DNA from: Paenibacillus pinisoli
GTDB lineage: Bacteria > Bacillota > Bacilli > Paenibacillales > Paenibacillaceae
Assembly (NCBI RefSeq): GCF_003605435.1
Contig: NZ_QXQB01000001.1
Coordinates: 248,001-312,000 of the forward strand
Length of the DNA: 64,000 nucleotides
Direction: 5' to 3'
Part shown: in pieces, positions 42,219-50,961 of the stretch
How positions within the stretch are numbered: the stretch's first letter is position 1
Layout of the letters: every line of letters begins with the position of its first letter
The notes under the pieces: model-generated
What the model was told of the DNA's origin: nothing
The model's database searches: none
What the model saw: only the letters and a program-made list of their open reading frames with translations
Translations under genes and position numbers: made by a program

Positions 42219-43245
42219 TCTCCGACAGCCAGAGTGCGAGCTGTCCTCCGAACCGGTCAAGCAGCCCTTGCTTCTCCTCGCCTTGAAGGAATGCGGCCTC
42301 CGCCCCATTCATCGCAATGCGTGCAATCTCTTCTTCAGAGAAGCCCAGCGAGCTTTGAAGCAACTCGAATTCTTTTGTAATCGTCGTATCGGATACCGTT
42401 AAGTTGTCGGTGTTCACGGTTACTGGAATGCCCAAATCAAAGTATTCCCGTATCGGGTATGACGCGAGACTATCGACTGCTTTGGTCTGCAGGTTGCTGA
42501 CCGGACACAATTCCAGCGGGATGCGCTTCTGCATGATCAACTCCACGACCGCGTCATCTTCTCTCATCCGCACGCCATGGCCGATCCGGCCGGCTCCAAG
42601 CAACTCCACAGCTGCACGAACGCTTGATGCGCCTGCAGCCTCGCCTGCATGGATGGTGACCGGAAGACTCCGCTCGCGTGCCATTGCGAATATATCCCGG
42701 TAAAGCTCAGGAGGGAATGCCGCCTCTGCGCCTGCCAGATCAACCGCAACAATGCCTTTGCCCAGGAATAGCGACGCTGCCCGGATCACCTCGCGGTTCA
42801 GCTCTTCTGAATGCCCTCGAAGGCAAATGGCGATGCAGCGCGACATGACGCCAAAATCCCGTTCTCCCTGCATCAATCCCCGCACGACGTAATGTATCGC
42901 ATCTTCTACGGTCAGTCCCAGCTTCCGATGAAGCTGAGGAGCGAAGCGAACCTCGATATACATGCAGCGCTGGGCAGACGCTTGCTCCACGACCTCATAG
43001 GCTGCGCGTTCCAGCGCAGCCGGCGTATGAAGAAACTGTCCGACAAAGTTAAATTTATTCAAATAATCAATCAGGCTTTTGCACTCGCCCTCCACCTGCA
43101 TATAAGGAAGCAACCCCTCAATTTCTTCGGTTGGAAGGCGCTCGCCAATCTCTCGCGCAAAGTCGATGAGGGAAGCCGGCTTTACGCTTCCGTCCAGATG
43201 CAGGTGCAGATCTACTTTGGGCAGGGCAAGCATCCGATTCGTCAT
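42211..43245 (-). CDS. add: Adenosine deaminase
   Basis: Converts adenosine to inosine with a zinc-activated water. Zinc ligands are in KVDLHLHLDGS and HAGEAAG, the catalytic glutamate is in HAGE, and VNTDNLTVSDTT holds the metal-binding and catalytic aspartates; IGHGVRM carries the conserved histidine. The start is placed at 43245, where AAGGAGG lies 8 nt upstream; an ATG at 43263 would swallow that site. Length (344 residues) is standard. It is convergent with pucR with overlapping stops and fits the purine salvage and catabolism theme of the region. Confidence 0.93.
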   Translation of the reverse strand: MTNRMLALPKVDLHLHLDGSVKPASLIDFAREIGERLPTEEIEGLLPYMQVEGECKSLIDYLNKFNFVGQFLHTPAALERAAYEVVEQASAQRCMYIEVRFAPQLHRKLGLTVEDAIHYVVRGLMQGERDFGVMSRCIAICLRGHSEELNREVIRAASLFLGKGIVAVDLAGAEAAFPPELYRDIFAMARERSLPVTIHAGEAAGASSVRAAVELLGAGRIGHGVRMREDDAVVELIMQKRIPLELCPVSNLQTKAVDSLASYPIREYFDLGIPVTVNTDNLTVSDTTITKEFELLQSSLGFSEEEIARIAMNGAEAAFLQGEEKQGLLDRFGGQLALWLSEIR

Positions 43246-43420
43246 CCTTGCGACCTCCTTCAAGCTGCAATCGCAGCAGACTATAGTACCCCGCTAAATG
43301 CTCTTGCATATTCGCTTAGGGCTGAGTCTTACTATAAACCGCTAGCAAGGCTTATGTAAACAAAATTAACATTTAACCATTACATCCTTATTTTGGACTT
43401 GCGGCGCCTTTCATAAACTC

Positions 43421-43456
43421 AAAAAAACGGGAGTAAGGCATGCTCGCCTTCTCCCG
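43421..43456 (-). terminator. Terminator after the rhodanese gene
   Basis: A CGGGAG-A-AGGC/GCCTTACTCCCG stem is followed by seven T on the minus strand, 14 bp past the rhodanese stop. Confidence 0.85.
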
Positions 43457-43469
43457 GTTATCAGTATTC

Positions 43470-43781
43470 TTATTTTCCCGTCACAACATCGCCGTTCCAA
43501 GCCAGCATGCCGCCCGCCACGTTTGTCACCTCAAAGCCCTGGAGGCTCAAATGCTCGCATACCCGGCCGCTTCTGCCGCCGCTGCGGCAAATAAACACGA
43601 CGTCGCCTTCCACATCATGAACCTCATGCGCGCGGGCTTGAAATTCGGACAGCGGAATCAGCCTTGCTTGCGCGATATGGCCTTCTTCCCATTCTTCCGG
43701 CTCACGCACGTCGATCAAATTTAGCTTCCCTCCGGCTTGTAGCTGCTCCAGCAGCTCGGAGGTCGAAATTTCGCGATACAT
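43470..43781 (-). CDS. Single-domain rhodanese
   Basis: A 103-residue rhodanese (sulfurtransferase) domain protein of the GlpE/YqhL type. It contains IDVREPEEWEEGHIAQARLIPL (CDC25-like entry) and the active-site loop FICRSGGRSGR with the catalytic cysteine, then VTNVAGGMLAWNG. It has no signal peptide. It sits between add and the VWA operon with its own terminator. The exact sulfur donor and acceptor are unknown. Confidence 0.9.
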   Translation of the reverse strand: MYREISTSELLEQLQAGGKLNLIDVREPEEWEEGHIAQARLIPLSEFQARAHEVHDVEGDVVFICRSGGRSGRVCEHLSLQGFEVTNVAGGMLAWNGDVVTGK

Positions 43782-43864
43782 CTATTCATCACCCTTCAAA
43801 TCGTAATCATCCGTTCGAAAGCATTGTATCGTGTACGAGTACGAATGTCCATGACAACCATTGG

Positions 43865-46828
43865 CTAACGCTTGTTTTTCTGCTTGGCTGCCAGCAATCT
43901 GTTAATCCTCTCTTGAGACGAGCCTTGTCCGGACGCAGGTTCCGCGCTTGCGGGCTCCACTTCCCTAGCCGTCTGGTCATCTGCTTCACTGCGTTCAGCC
44001 GATAATCGGCGGGCAGTCTGCGGCGGCTTGGCCCCTTCGCTGGCGCTAAGCGGCATGGGTGCCGTCCCGCTGCGGTTCATATGGGCCGCCTCCTCTTTGT
44101 TCGGCGGCGCTTCGTCCGGTCTCCTCTGATCGTAGAAACGGCTTCGTTCACTCGCCCGCTGCTTCAACCGGCGGATCGGCCCGTCCGGGACATCTGACAC
44201 GTCTGTTTTGGGGCCGGAAGAATAGATTCTTTTCATTGGAGCGAACAGCCCATACCGGATGCGCGCCCAAGGAACGGATAATCTCCGAATGGCTATGTCG
44301 GCCAGCCAAAGCAGGAGAACGAGCAGCAGCAGCTCCCGAGACCAGTCATATGGCTTCTTATACGGCGTCGGCTCAAAACGGTAGCTTTCAGCCGCGTCCT
44401 CCATTGCAAGTGTCCGCCCCCCGGTAAGAGCGGATATATTCGCAAGCAGTTCTTCCCCTTCCTGATTGCTAATCCGGTATTCCGCAGCATACGGTACAAC
44501 AAGACCCGTTGTAACGCCGCCTGATACGGATGCTCCTCCTCCTTCCTCGGCTTCGTAACCTCCGATATAGGACAAATAAGCGCCCGGAGCAAGCTGCGGC
44601 AATGCCGCCTCATAACGCCCCGGCGAGACCGGAATCAGCCGCTTGACCTCCTGCTCGCCGTTCTCCCCTTCCAGGCTGACGGCGAGACCGCCTTCCGGCA
44701 TCGCATCCGCTCCCCCAGTCGATTCCACAATGAGCTTTGCGGCTCCCCCGCCCATCTCTGTCCGCGCACGATAAGGAGAGCTGTCGAATTGCGGGAATGT
44801 CCATTTGACCCATTCGGACAGCACCTGGGGCAGCCTCTCCCAAGTTACCCAATCCGGCGCCCATTTGCCGGTCATATCGCTCGTCCAAGCTACCGTACGC
44901 CCGGCGCCGTATGTCCATCGGGACAGTATGGGATCGCCCTCATGCGACCATAGCGCCACTTCCGCCAGCTCCTTGGGTGTCGTAGCGATATAGGCGCGAA
45001 GCTGGGGCAAGCCGCTTTGCCATAGACGCCCCCAATCCCCGGCTTGGCCGGCGGTCGGGGTCATCTCGCCCTCGACAACATAAGTCCTTGACATAAGGAC
45101 AGTCTCTCGGCTGAAGATAGCCGGAATCGTGCTTTGATCATTGGTAAAGTAATATCGCCCCTTGCCTTTGTCCGCCAGCCATTCCAGAAGCGCTTGGTCC
45201 GCGCCGTCGCCGATGGCGACAGTTGACAAGGTCATTCCATGCTCGTTCATGCCGCCAGTCAGCGCTTCATAAGCTCCTGAGTCTGCGGATTGTCCATCTG
45301 TAAGCAGAATCATATGCTTCCGCTGCGCATCTGTATTCAGAAGTCCCTCGTAGCCTGCCGCAAGCGCCGAATAGATCTCCGTGCCGCCATCGGCTTGAAT
45401 GCTCAGGATCTTGGAGATCACCTCATCCCGGTCAGACAGGGCAGTCGGCTCGACGATCCATTCCGGCCCCGAATCAAAAGCGATAACCCCGACCTGATCC
45501 TGATCGCGCAGCAGCTCTACTGTCCGGATAGCAGCTTCCTTTGCAAGCTCCAGCTTGCCGTCCATCATACTGCCAGAACGATCGATCACCAGTACAAGTC
45601 CAAGCGAGGGAATCTCTTTCCTGCCTTGCAAATCCATGTAGACGGGCAGCGCCCGCTCGATTGGCGTATGAAAGTAACCGCCGAGGCCGAAGCTCTCCTC
45701 ACCGCCCAGCATCATTAGCCCGACGCCATAATCGCCTGCTGCGCGGCTAATCCATTCCATCGGCTTTTCGGCAATTCGCGTGGCCGGCACATTATGCAGG
45801 ATGATGCTGTCATAGCTCGCATATTGCGCCAGCTCCAATGAAAGCTGCTCTGGTGCAATCGTCTCATATCCAATCATCGAGGCGGCTAGCGCTTCTTCAA
45901 TGTTGCCGGAGGAGCCCGGCTTCCCTTCCACGACCAGAACCGCAGGCGGACCGCTAACACGGCTGAATGCATAAGCCGCATTGTTGGCGGACTGCTCATC
46001 GCCAGAGGCGTGAATTTCCGCCCGGTAACGGTGAAAGCCCGGCTTCAGCGCCGTCCCTTGCATGGAGAACCGATTCTCACCCCGCTCAAGTTGAACGGAG
46101 GAGACGGACATCTCCCTATCGTCCTCGTATAGCCGTATCTCGGCTTCACCTTCAAAGGTGCTTTGTACCGCAAGCTGCAAGCTGAAGGTTTCGCCCTGCT
46201 TGACGGATACCGGCACCACCAGCTCATTTATTGCCGCATCACGCTGATGTCCGGACGCCATAAAGACCGTATCCACCTGGATGCCGGCTTCTTTCAGCAG
46301 CCTGGCTTGCCTCAGCGCATCTCCCGCATTTTGCTCGCCGTCCGATAGGAGAATGATTCGCCCTCCTTCCCTGCCAAGCAGCGACGCGCCCATCTGCAGG
46401 CCTCTCGCCAAATCGGTATGCCGGTCATTCAGCGCTGTGCGGAAGGTGTAGGCCGTACCGCCGGGCAGCCGTTCGGATGAACGGGCACGGTCTGCAACAG
46501 CTTGCAAGCCGGCAGAGACAATGGCGCCTGTATCCCGCTCCGCCTTGCCGCTCCACCCCTCCGCAATCCAGGAGCCGATAAGGGCATCATGATTCATGCT
46601 GGCAGAACGATCCGCCACAAAAACGACATGCCTCTGATCGACAGTCCGATATGGATGAATGCCGGCCAGCAGCGCAATGAGCAGCAGCAGGACGAGGGAT
46701 CGAACCCCCATCGCAGCATGCTTGCGGCCTCCCCGAAGCCGCGGCGTATGCCGGTACATCCAGAAGATATAAGCCAGCCAAGGGATAATCAGAGTATACA
46801 TCCACGGGAAATCAGCTTGCATGCCCAC
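43865..46828 (-). CDS. Large membrane protein with two VWA domains
   Basis: A protein of about 987 residues. N-terminal membrane helices are followed by a first VWA-like domain (VVFVADRSASMN), a beta domain, a GATase-like segment (LMMLGGEESFGLGGYFHTPIE) and a second full VWA domain with MIDAS (LVLVIDRSGSMMDGKLE, then LLTDGQSADSG). More beta-rich sequence, a membrane helix (ELLLLVLLLWLADIAIR) and a long charged, disordered cytoplasmic tail follow. The preferred start is GTG at 46828, 9 nt after GGAGG, overlapping the preceding gene by about 17 bp. It is the last gene of the MoxR-VWA-ABC operon. The function is unknown; VWA proteins of MoxR operons often act in assembly or stress. Confidence 0.8.
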   Translation of the reverse strand: MGMQADFPWMYTLIIPWLAYIFWMYRHTPRLRGGRKHAAMGVRSLVLLLLIALLAGIHPYRTVDQRHVVFVADRSASMNHDALIGSWIAEGWSGKAERDTGAIVSAGLQAVADRARSSERLPGGTAYTFRTALNDRHTDLARGLQMGASLLGREGGRIILLSDGEQNAGDALRQARLLKEAGIQVDTVFMASGHQRDAAINELVVPVSVKQGETFSLQLAVQSTFEGEAEIRLYEDDREMSVSSVQLERGENRFSMQGTALKPGFHRYRAEIHASGDEQSANNAAYAFSRVSGPPAVLVVEGKPGSSGNIEEALAASMIGYETIAPEQLSLELAQYASYDSIILHNVPATRIAEKPMEWISRAAGDYGVGLMMLGGEESFGLGGYFHTPIERALPVYMDLQGRKEIPSLGLVLVIDRSGSMMDGKLELAKEAAIRTVELLRDQDQVGVIAFDSGPEWIVEPTALSDRDEVISKILSIQADGGTEIYSALAAGYEGLLNTDAQRKHMILLTDGQSADSGAYEALTGGMNEHGMTLSTVAIGDGADQALLEWLADKGKGRYYFTNDQSTIPAIFSRETVLMSRTYVVEGEMTPTAGQAGDWGRLWQSGLPQLRAYIATTPKELAEVALWSHEGDPILSRWTYGAGRTVAWTSDMTGKWAPDWVTWERLPQVLSEWVKWTFPQFDSSPYRARTEMGGGAAKLIVESTGGADAMPEGGLAVSLEGENGEQEVKRLIPVSPGRYEAALPQLAPGAYLSYIGGYEAEEGGGASVSGGVTTGLVVPYAAEYRISNQEGEELLANISALTGGRTLAMEDAAESYRFEPTPYKKPYDWSRELLLLVLLLWLADIAIRRLSVPWARIRYGLFAPMKRIYSSGPKTDVSDVPDGPIRRLKQRASERSRFYDQRRPDEAPPNKEEAAHMNRSGTAPMPLSASEGAKPPQTARRLSAERSEADDQTAREVEPASAEPASGQGSSQERINRLLAAKQKNKR

Positions 46829-48779
46829 GTCGATACACCTCCCATTCCGCCAGCAAGACAACCAAAATAAGTACAACAGCCCAAGACAACAACGGACTCG
46901 GAGCGGCAGGCAGCTCGCCAGCCTCCCCTGAGCCGGTCTGATCCTCTTGATCGATGCCCATCAAGCGAAGCTCGGCAGCAGGCTGAAGCTCATCCGGATG
47001 CGCTGTAACGGCCAGATACCGGCTTGCAAGCAGTTCGCCGGACTTCCCGTGCTCCTGCAAGCGATACAGTCCCGGTATCTCAGGCGCTTCGATCGCGCCG
47101 CTTGCGCCGGCAGCGGGCATCCGCTCCTTCATCCGCTGCTCCTGCCCGATTCCCGCCCCAGCCAATTCTACCGTCTCCCATTCTGCATACTCGGCTTCCG
47201 CATGGAAAGAGAGGTCAAGCTTGTCGCCCGCGACAGCTGTTCCAAGCTCTCCCTGCGTCCCGCCGCTCATCCACTCCGCTGATTGGAAGACAAGAACGGG
47301 AAACTCGGGGCGAAGCGGCAAATCTGTATCTTGGAGCTTAAATGTATACCGAAGCCGCGGCTTGCCGTCAACATTTCCCGCAAGGATAGCTGGAACGCCG
47401 CCATAGGTGAGCACAGCCTCGCCCCAATCTCCATCCGTCTGACCAAGCTTATGCATGCGCCCGATATGCGTATCCGAGAATGTCATATAAGAGGTTACAG
47501 GATGCTCTTGTGTTTGAACGGTTGTGCCGGCAGGGACACTCGAGCTCCCGTCATTCTCCGGATGGTCAATAAGCCAGAGCGGCTTGTTCTTCAGCAACGC
47601 AGACCACGCTTCATCCTTCTGGAGCTGCTCGTAAGTTCCGTCCGCCACAATCCAGTCAATCCCTTCCGCTTGCTCGCCGCTTGGCGGAACGGAATCGGGA
47701 CTCGATTTGACGGGGACTACTCCCGAGAGGAGGAGCGCTTTCTCCAAAAACAGGTTCCCCTCTTTTGAGACGACGAGCGCTTGGCTGCTGCGCTGGATAA
47801 CCGGAAATCCATAAGCGGTGTTATCCGTGCGAACGCTGTCGTTCAGCGGGAGCAGCCGTGCCTTGTAATACGCAGCAGGGGCAAGACCGGACAACTCGGC
47901 GCTCCCCCATTCTCCCGGTGCAATAACGATATTGCGCGAGGCCGATTGCTCAAGCGGACGGTCCCCCAGTACAGAGTAGATTTCTACGGTATATTCTCTT
48001 GCCTTGTCGCTGTCATTGCGCACCGTCACAGCGGCTTGATGATAGCCGGGCCGGGCCGCATCGGGGCGAAGGCTGAAGTGCAGAATGGAACCGTTATGGG
48101 TATCGGAATCGAGGCCGACACGCTTGATTTGCAGGGGGTGATAAAGCTGTAATCCGTTCGCTTCTTCTGCATCCCTCCACTTGCCGTCTGTGAATACAAT
48201 GGTAACGCCGCCGCTTCGGCCATGATGCAGGGAATCGGCAAGCGAGAGGGCTGCGGTATGGTCCGTCCGCCCGTAATACGGCATCAGTTCATCCAGCGCC
48301 CGGTAAAGCTCTTGCCGATTGCCCGCCGAGGCTGCTATCTCAACCGGAACATCGCCGGTTGCAATGACACGAATCGGCCGGCCGCCAGGCTGGCTGTCCA
48401 TCCAGTCCTTTGCCGCTTCGACTGCCAGCTCGAATCGGGTCTTCCCGTTGGACGCTGTCTCATCCCTGCTTAATGCCGTCATGCTGACCGAACGGTCCAA
48501 GACAAGCACAGCCAGCTCATCAGAGCTGTGCGGCTTCATAACGACAGGCTCCATTAAGGCAAGCACAAGCAATGATGCCGCCAAGAGCTGGAGAAGGAGG
48601 AGCCAGCGGCTGCGCAGCCGCTGCCATGGGCGGTTCGCTTCCTGCTCCTGCAGCATCCGGCGCCATAACAGATGGCTCGCCACTTCGGTATCCCGATATT
48701 TTTTTTTCAATATGTACATAGCGGCAATGGCTAACAGAGACACGAATAGCCATGCCGATGCTGCAGATAGAAATTGCAT
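46812..48779 (-). CDS. BatA-type membrane protein with VWA domain
   Basis: A 655-residue membrane protein. The N-terminal BatA region has two helices (WLFVSLLAIAAMYIL and SRWLLLLQLLAASLLVLALM) and a short loop with ASHLLWRRMLQEQ. A VWA domain with a MIDAS-like LAVLVLDRSVSMTAL motif spans about residues 88-230. Beta-sandwich segments come next, and a final membrane helix (LSWAVVLILVVLLAEW) precedes a short basic tail. The overlapping order with the next VWA gene, DUF58 and MoxR matches the Bat/MoxR operons of other bacteria. A catalytic function is not apparent. Confidence 0.82.
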   Translation of the reverse strand: MQFLSAASAWLFVSLLAIAAMYILKKKYRDTEVASHLLWRRMLQEQEANRPWQRLRSRWLLLLQLLAASLLVLALMEPVVMKPHSSDELAVLVLDRSVSMTALSRDETASNGKTRFELAVEAAKDWMDSQPGGRPIRVIATGDVPVEIAASAGNRQELYRALDELMPYYGRTDHTAALSLADSLHHGRSGGVTIVFTDGKWRDAEEANGLQLYHPLQIKRVGLDSDTHNGSILHFSLRPDAARPGYHQAAVTVRNDSDKAREYTVEIYSVLGDRPLEQSASRNIVIAPGEWGSAELSGLAPAAYYKARLLPLNDSVRTDNTAYGFPVIQRSSQALVVSKEGNLFLEKALLLSGVVPVKSSPDSVPPSGEQAEGIDWIVADGTYEQLQKDEAWSALLKNKPLWLIDHPENDGSSSVPAGTTVQTQEHPVTSYMTFSDTHIGRMHKLGQTDGDWGEAVLTYGGVPAILAGNVDGKPRLRYTFKLQDTDLPLRPEFPVLVFQSAEWMSGGTQGELGTAVAGDKLDLSFHAEAEYAEWETVELAGAGIGQEQRMKERMPAAGASGAIEAPEIPGLYRLQEHGKSGELLASRYLAVTAHPDELQPAAELRLMGIDQEDQTGSGEAGELPAAPSPLLSWAVVLILVVLLAEWEVYRRGHAS

Positions 48780-48863
48780 CTTGGCCCCCCTTTCTATCGT
48801 TTATGATCCCTTGCTGCAACCTGCACATGGCTTGATTGCGTGCCGCTGAATCGAGGACGCTGC

Positions 48864-49901
48864 CTAACGGGTTAATATGCCTGGCGCAGCTGCCAACTCC
48901 CGGATAGCATCCTGCACGGGCCTGCCGGTATCGACGAATGCATATTCCGCTCCGCGTTCGGAGCAGATCATGCGCAGCCTTTCCCGATAATGGGCGACTT
49001 CTTCCCGGTACTGCTTCAGCAGCCTCTCCGACACCGCCACCTCCTTGCCCGTCGCAAGCTCGCTGTCAATCAGATTCAGCTCGCCGGTCCATGCAGGACG
49101 AAGCTCTTCCGGCGATAGAAGCTGGACCAGCACCACCCCTTGGCCGGCAGCCGCAAGCGTCAGCAATGTCTCTTCTATTCCTCTCTCGAACATGGCGTCC
49201 GTGAACAGCCATGAGAAGCCGGAGCATCTCGGAAGCGCTCCAGGCAACCTGAAAGGAAGCGATAAATCCGATACCGGTGCCGAAGCGCCCATCTCCAAGA
49301 ATTGATCCACTCTCTCTGCCGCTTGCACCTCGTCTGGCGGGCGCCCGCTCTCGTGATAGCGCTCAGCCATGAACCGGTACAGCTTCATGAACGAGGCTCT
49401 TCCATGCATCGCAGGCAAACTGCCGATAATCCGGCTTTGATTGAACAAACGAACCTCTACCTTGTCCTCGCCGGAGAGAGCCGCATAAGAAATAAGCGAA
49501 GCCAGCCTCAAAGCATATTGAAGCTTCGTGTACGGCGCTCCGCCCGAGAACGACATCGAAGGCGAGACATCTACATACATAGCGGCATGGAGCTCCTGCT
49601 CATCCCAATATTGACGAATATAGGCGCGTCCTGTACGCCCATAGACGTTCCAATCCAGCCGCCTGATATCGTCACCCGGAACATAGGGACGGTAATCCGC
49701 GAATTCTTGCGATCCGCCCAGCACCGACGACCGCCGCTTGCCAGCCATTGTTCCCCTTCGCCGGTTGCCTCCAGCAAGGCGGAGCCGCTCGACTTCAGCC
49801 AGCAAGCCGGGGTCAGGAAATAATAGCTTAAACGCCTCTTCGGACGACATGGAGCCATTCCCTGCGCCTGACATCTGGCCTTGCAATGCTTCCCGGCTCA
49901 C
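48864..49901 (-). CDS. DUF58 protein of the MoxR-VWA operon
   Basis: A 345-residue DUF58 protein. The family signature is FADYRPYVPGDDIRRLDWNV, followed by YIRQYWDEQELHAAMYVDVSPSMSFSG, a VWA-like fold with DxSxS. The middle region contains KLYRFMAERYHESGR and the C-terminus FVDTGRPVQDAIRELAAAPG. DUF58 proteins regularly pair with MoxR AAA ATPases. Its start overlaps the moxR stop by 4 bp (ATGA) and its stop is 85 bp before the BatA-like gene, so it is part of the same unit. Function of the family is not established beyond this partnership. Confidence 0.88.
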   Translation of the reverse strand: MSREALQGQMSGAGNGSMSSEEAFKLLFPDPGLLAEVERLRLAGGNRRRGTMAGKRRSSVLGGSQEFADYRPYVPGDDIRRLDWNVYGRTGRAYIRQYWDEQELHAAMYVDVSPSMSFSGGAPYTKLQYALRLASLISYAALSGEDKVEVRLFNQSRIIGSLPAMHGRASFMKLYRFMAERYHESGRPPDEVQAAERVDQFLEMGASAPVSDLSLPFRLPGALPRCSGFSWLFTDAMFERGIEETLLTLAAAGQGVVLVQLLSPEELRPAWTGELNLIDSELATGKEVAVSERLLKQYREEVAHYRERLRMICSERGAEYAFVDTGRPVQDAIRELAAAPGILTR

Positions 49902-50887
49902 CGCTTGGCCTCAATCGATTGCAGTATGGACTCCGCCAGCCTGTCCGAAGTTACTCCAAGCGCCTGCGCTTCATACGTCAGTACAATGCGGTGCCGCAGC
50001 ACCGGCAGAGCGGCCGCCCGCAAATCCTGCCATGATACATGCATTCTGCCGCTGCATAACGCGCGTACTTTGCCGATTGAGATTAAGGCTTGCAGAGCCC
50101 TCGGCCCCGCCCCGAATCGCGCATAACGCTTCACATCATCCGGAGCGTCATCTTCGGACGGATGCGTCATCATGACAGCCTGAACGGCCAAGTCAAGCAC
50201 ATCCTCCGCAACCAGCAACCCCTTGGCCGCTTGCTGCAAAGCGGACAAATCCTCTCCCGTCATTACGGAATGAGCCGACGGGGAGGATATGGAGGTTGTG
50301 CGCAGCACAATCTGCTTCAGCTCTTCTCTGGTCGGGTAAGTGACCCCGATCTTGAGCAAGAAACGGTCAAGCTGAGCCTCTGGCAGCGGATAAGTTCCCT
50401 CCTGCTCGATCGGATTTTGCGTTGCCAGCACAAAAAACGGCTTAGGCAGCGCATGACTCGTCCCGCCAGCGGTAACTGTCCCCTCCTGCATAGCCTCCAG
50501 CAAAGCGCTTTGCGTCTTCGGTGTAGCCCGGTTTATCTCGTCGGCAAGCACCAGATTGCCGAAAATCGGCCCCGGCTGGAAACGCTGGGAAGCCGACCCT
50601 TGAGCGCCGAAGTCAATGAGCGTCGTCCCTGTAATGTCTGACGGCATCAAATCCGGCGTGAACTGAATGCGGGAAAACGACAGCGATACCGTATCCGCCA
50701 CAGTCCGCACCAGCATCGTCTTGCCCAGCCCCGGAATGCCCTCCAGCAGAGCGTGCCCGCCCGCCAGCAAGCTCCACACCAATTGCTCGACCACTGCCTC
50801 CTGGCCGACAATGACCTTGGCTATCTCTTGCCTTAACGCCGTAATCTTCTCTACCGCCGCCTGCAGCTGCTCCTTCGACTCAATCAT
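49898..50887 (-). CDS. MoxR-family AAA ATPase
   Basis: A 329-residue AAA+ ATPase of the MoxR class, thought to act as a chaperone for VWA-domain partners. Visible are VIVGQEAVVEQLVWSLLAGGH, Walker A LLEGIPGLGKTMLVRTVAD, Walker B LVLADEINRATPKTQSALLEAM, sensor 1 VLATQNPIEQEGTYPLPEAQ and the arginine finger LDRFLLKI. The C-terminal lid follows (VKRYARFGAGPRALQALI). It lies between the coiled-coil membrane protein and DUF58 and overlaps DUF58 by 4 bp. Confidence 0.93.
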   Translation of the reverse strand: MIESKEQLQAAVEKITALRQEIAKVIVGQEAVVEQLVWSLLAGGHALLEGIPGLGKTMLVRTVADTVSLSFSRIQFTPDLMPSDITGTTLIDFGAQGSASQRFQPGPIFGNLVLADEINRATPKTQSALLEAMQEGTVTAGGTSHALPKPFFVLATQNPIEQEGTYPLPEAQLDRFLLKIGVTYPTREELKQIVLRTTSISSPSAHSVMTGEDLSALQQAAKGLLVAEDVLDLAVQAVMMTHPSEDDAPDDVKRYARFGAGPRALQALISIGKVRALCSGRMHVSWQDLRAAALPVLRHRIVLTYEAQALGVTSDRLAESILQSIEAKR

Positions 50888-50961
50888 GCGAAGTTCCTCC
50901 GATTCTCAATCTGTCTTCCAATCAGATCGATAGTTGACTGCACGCCTATAGCTTGCCTTCT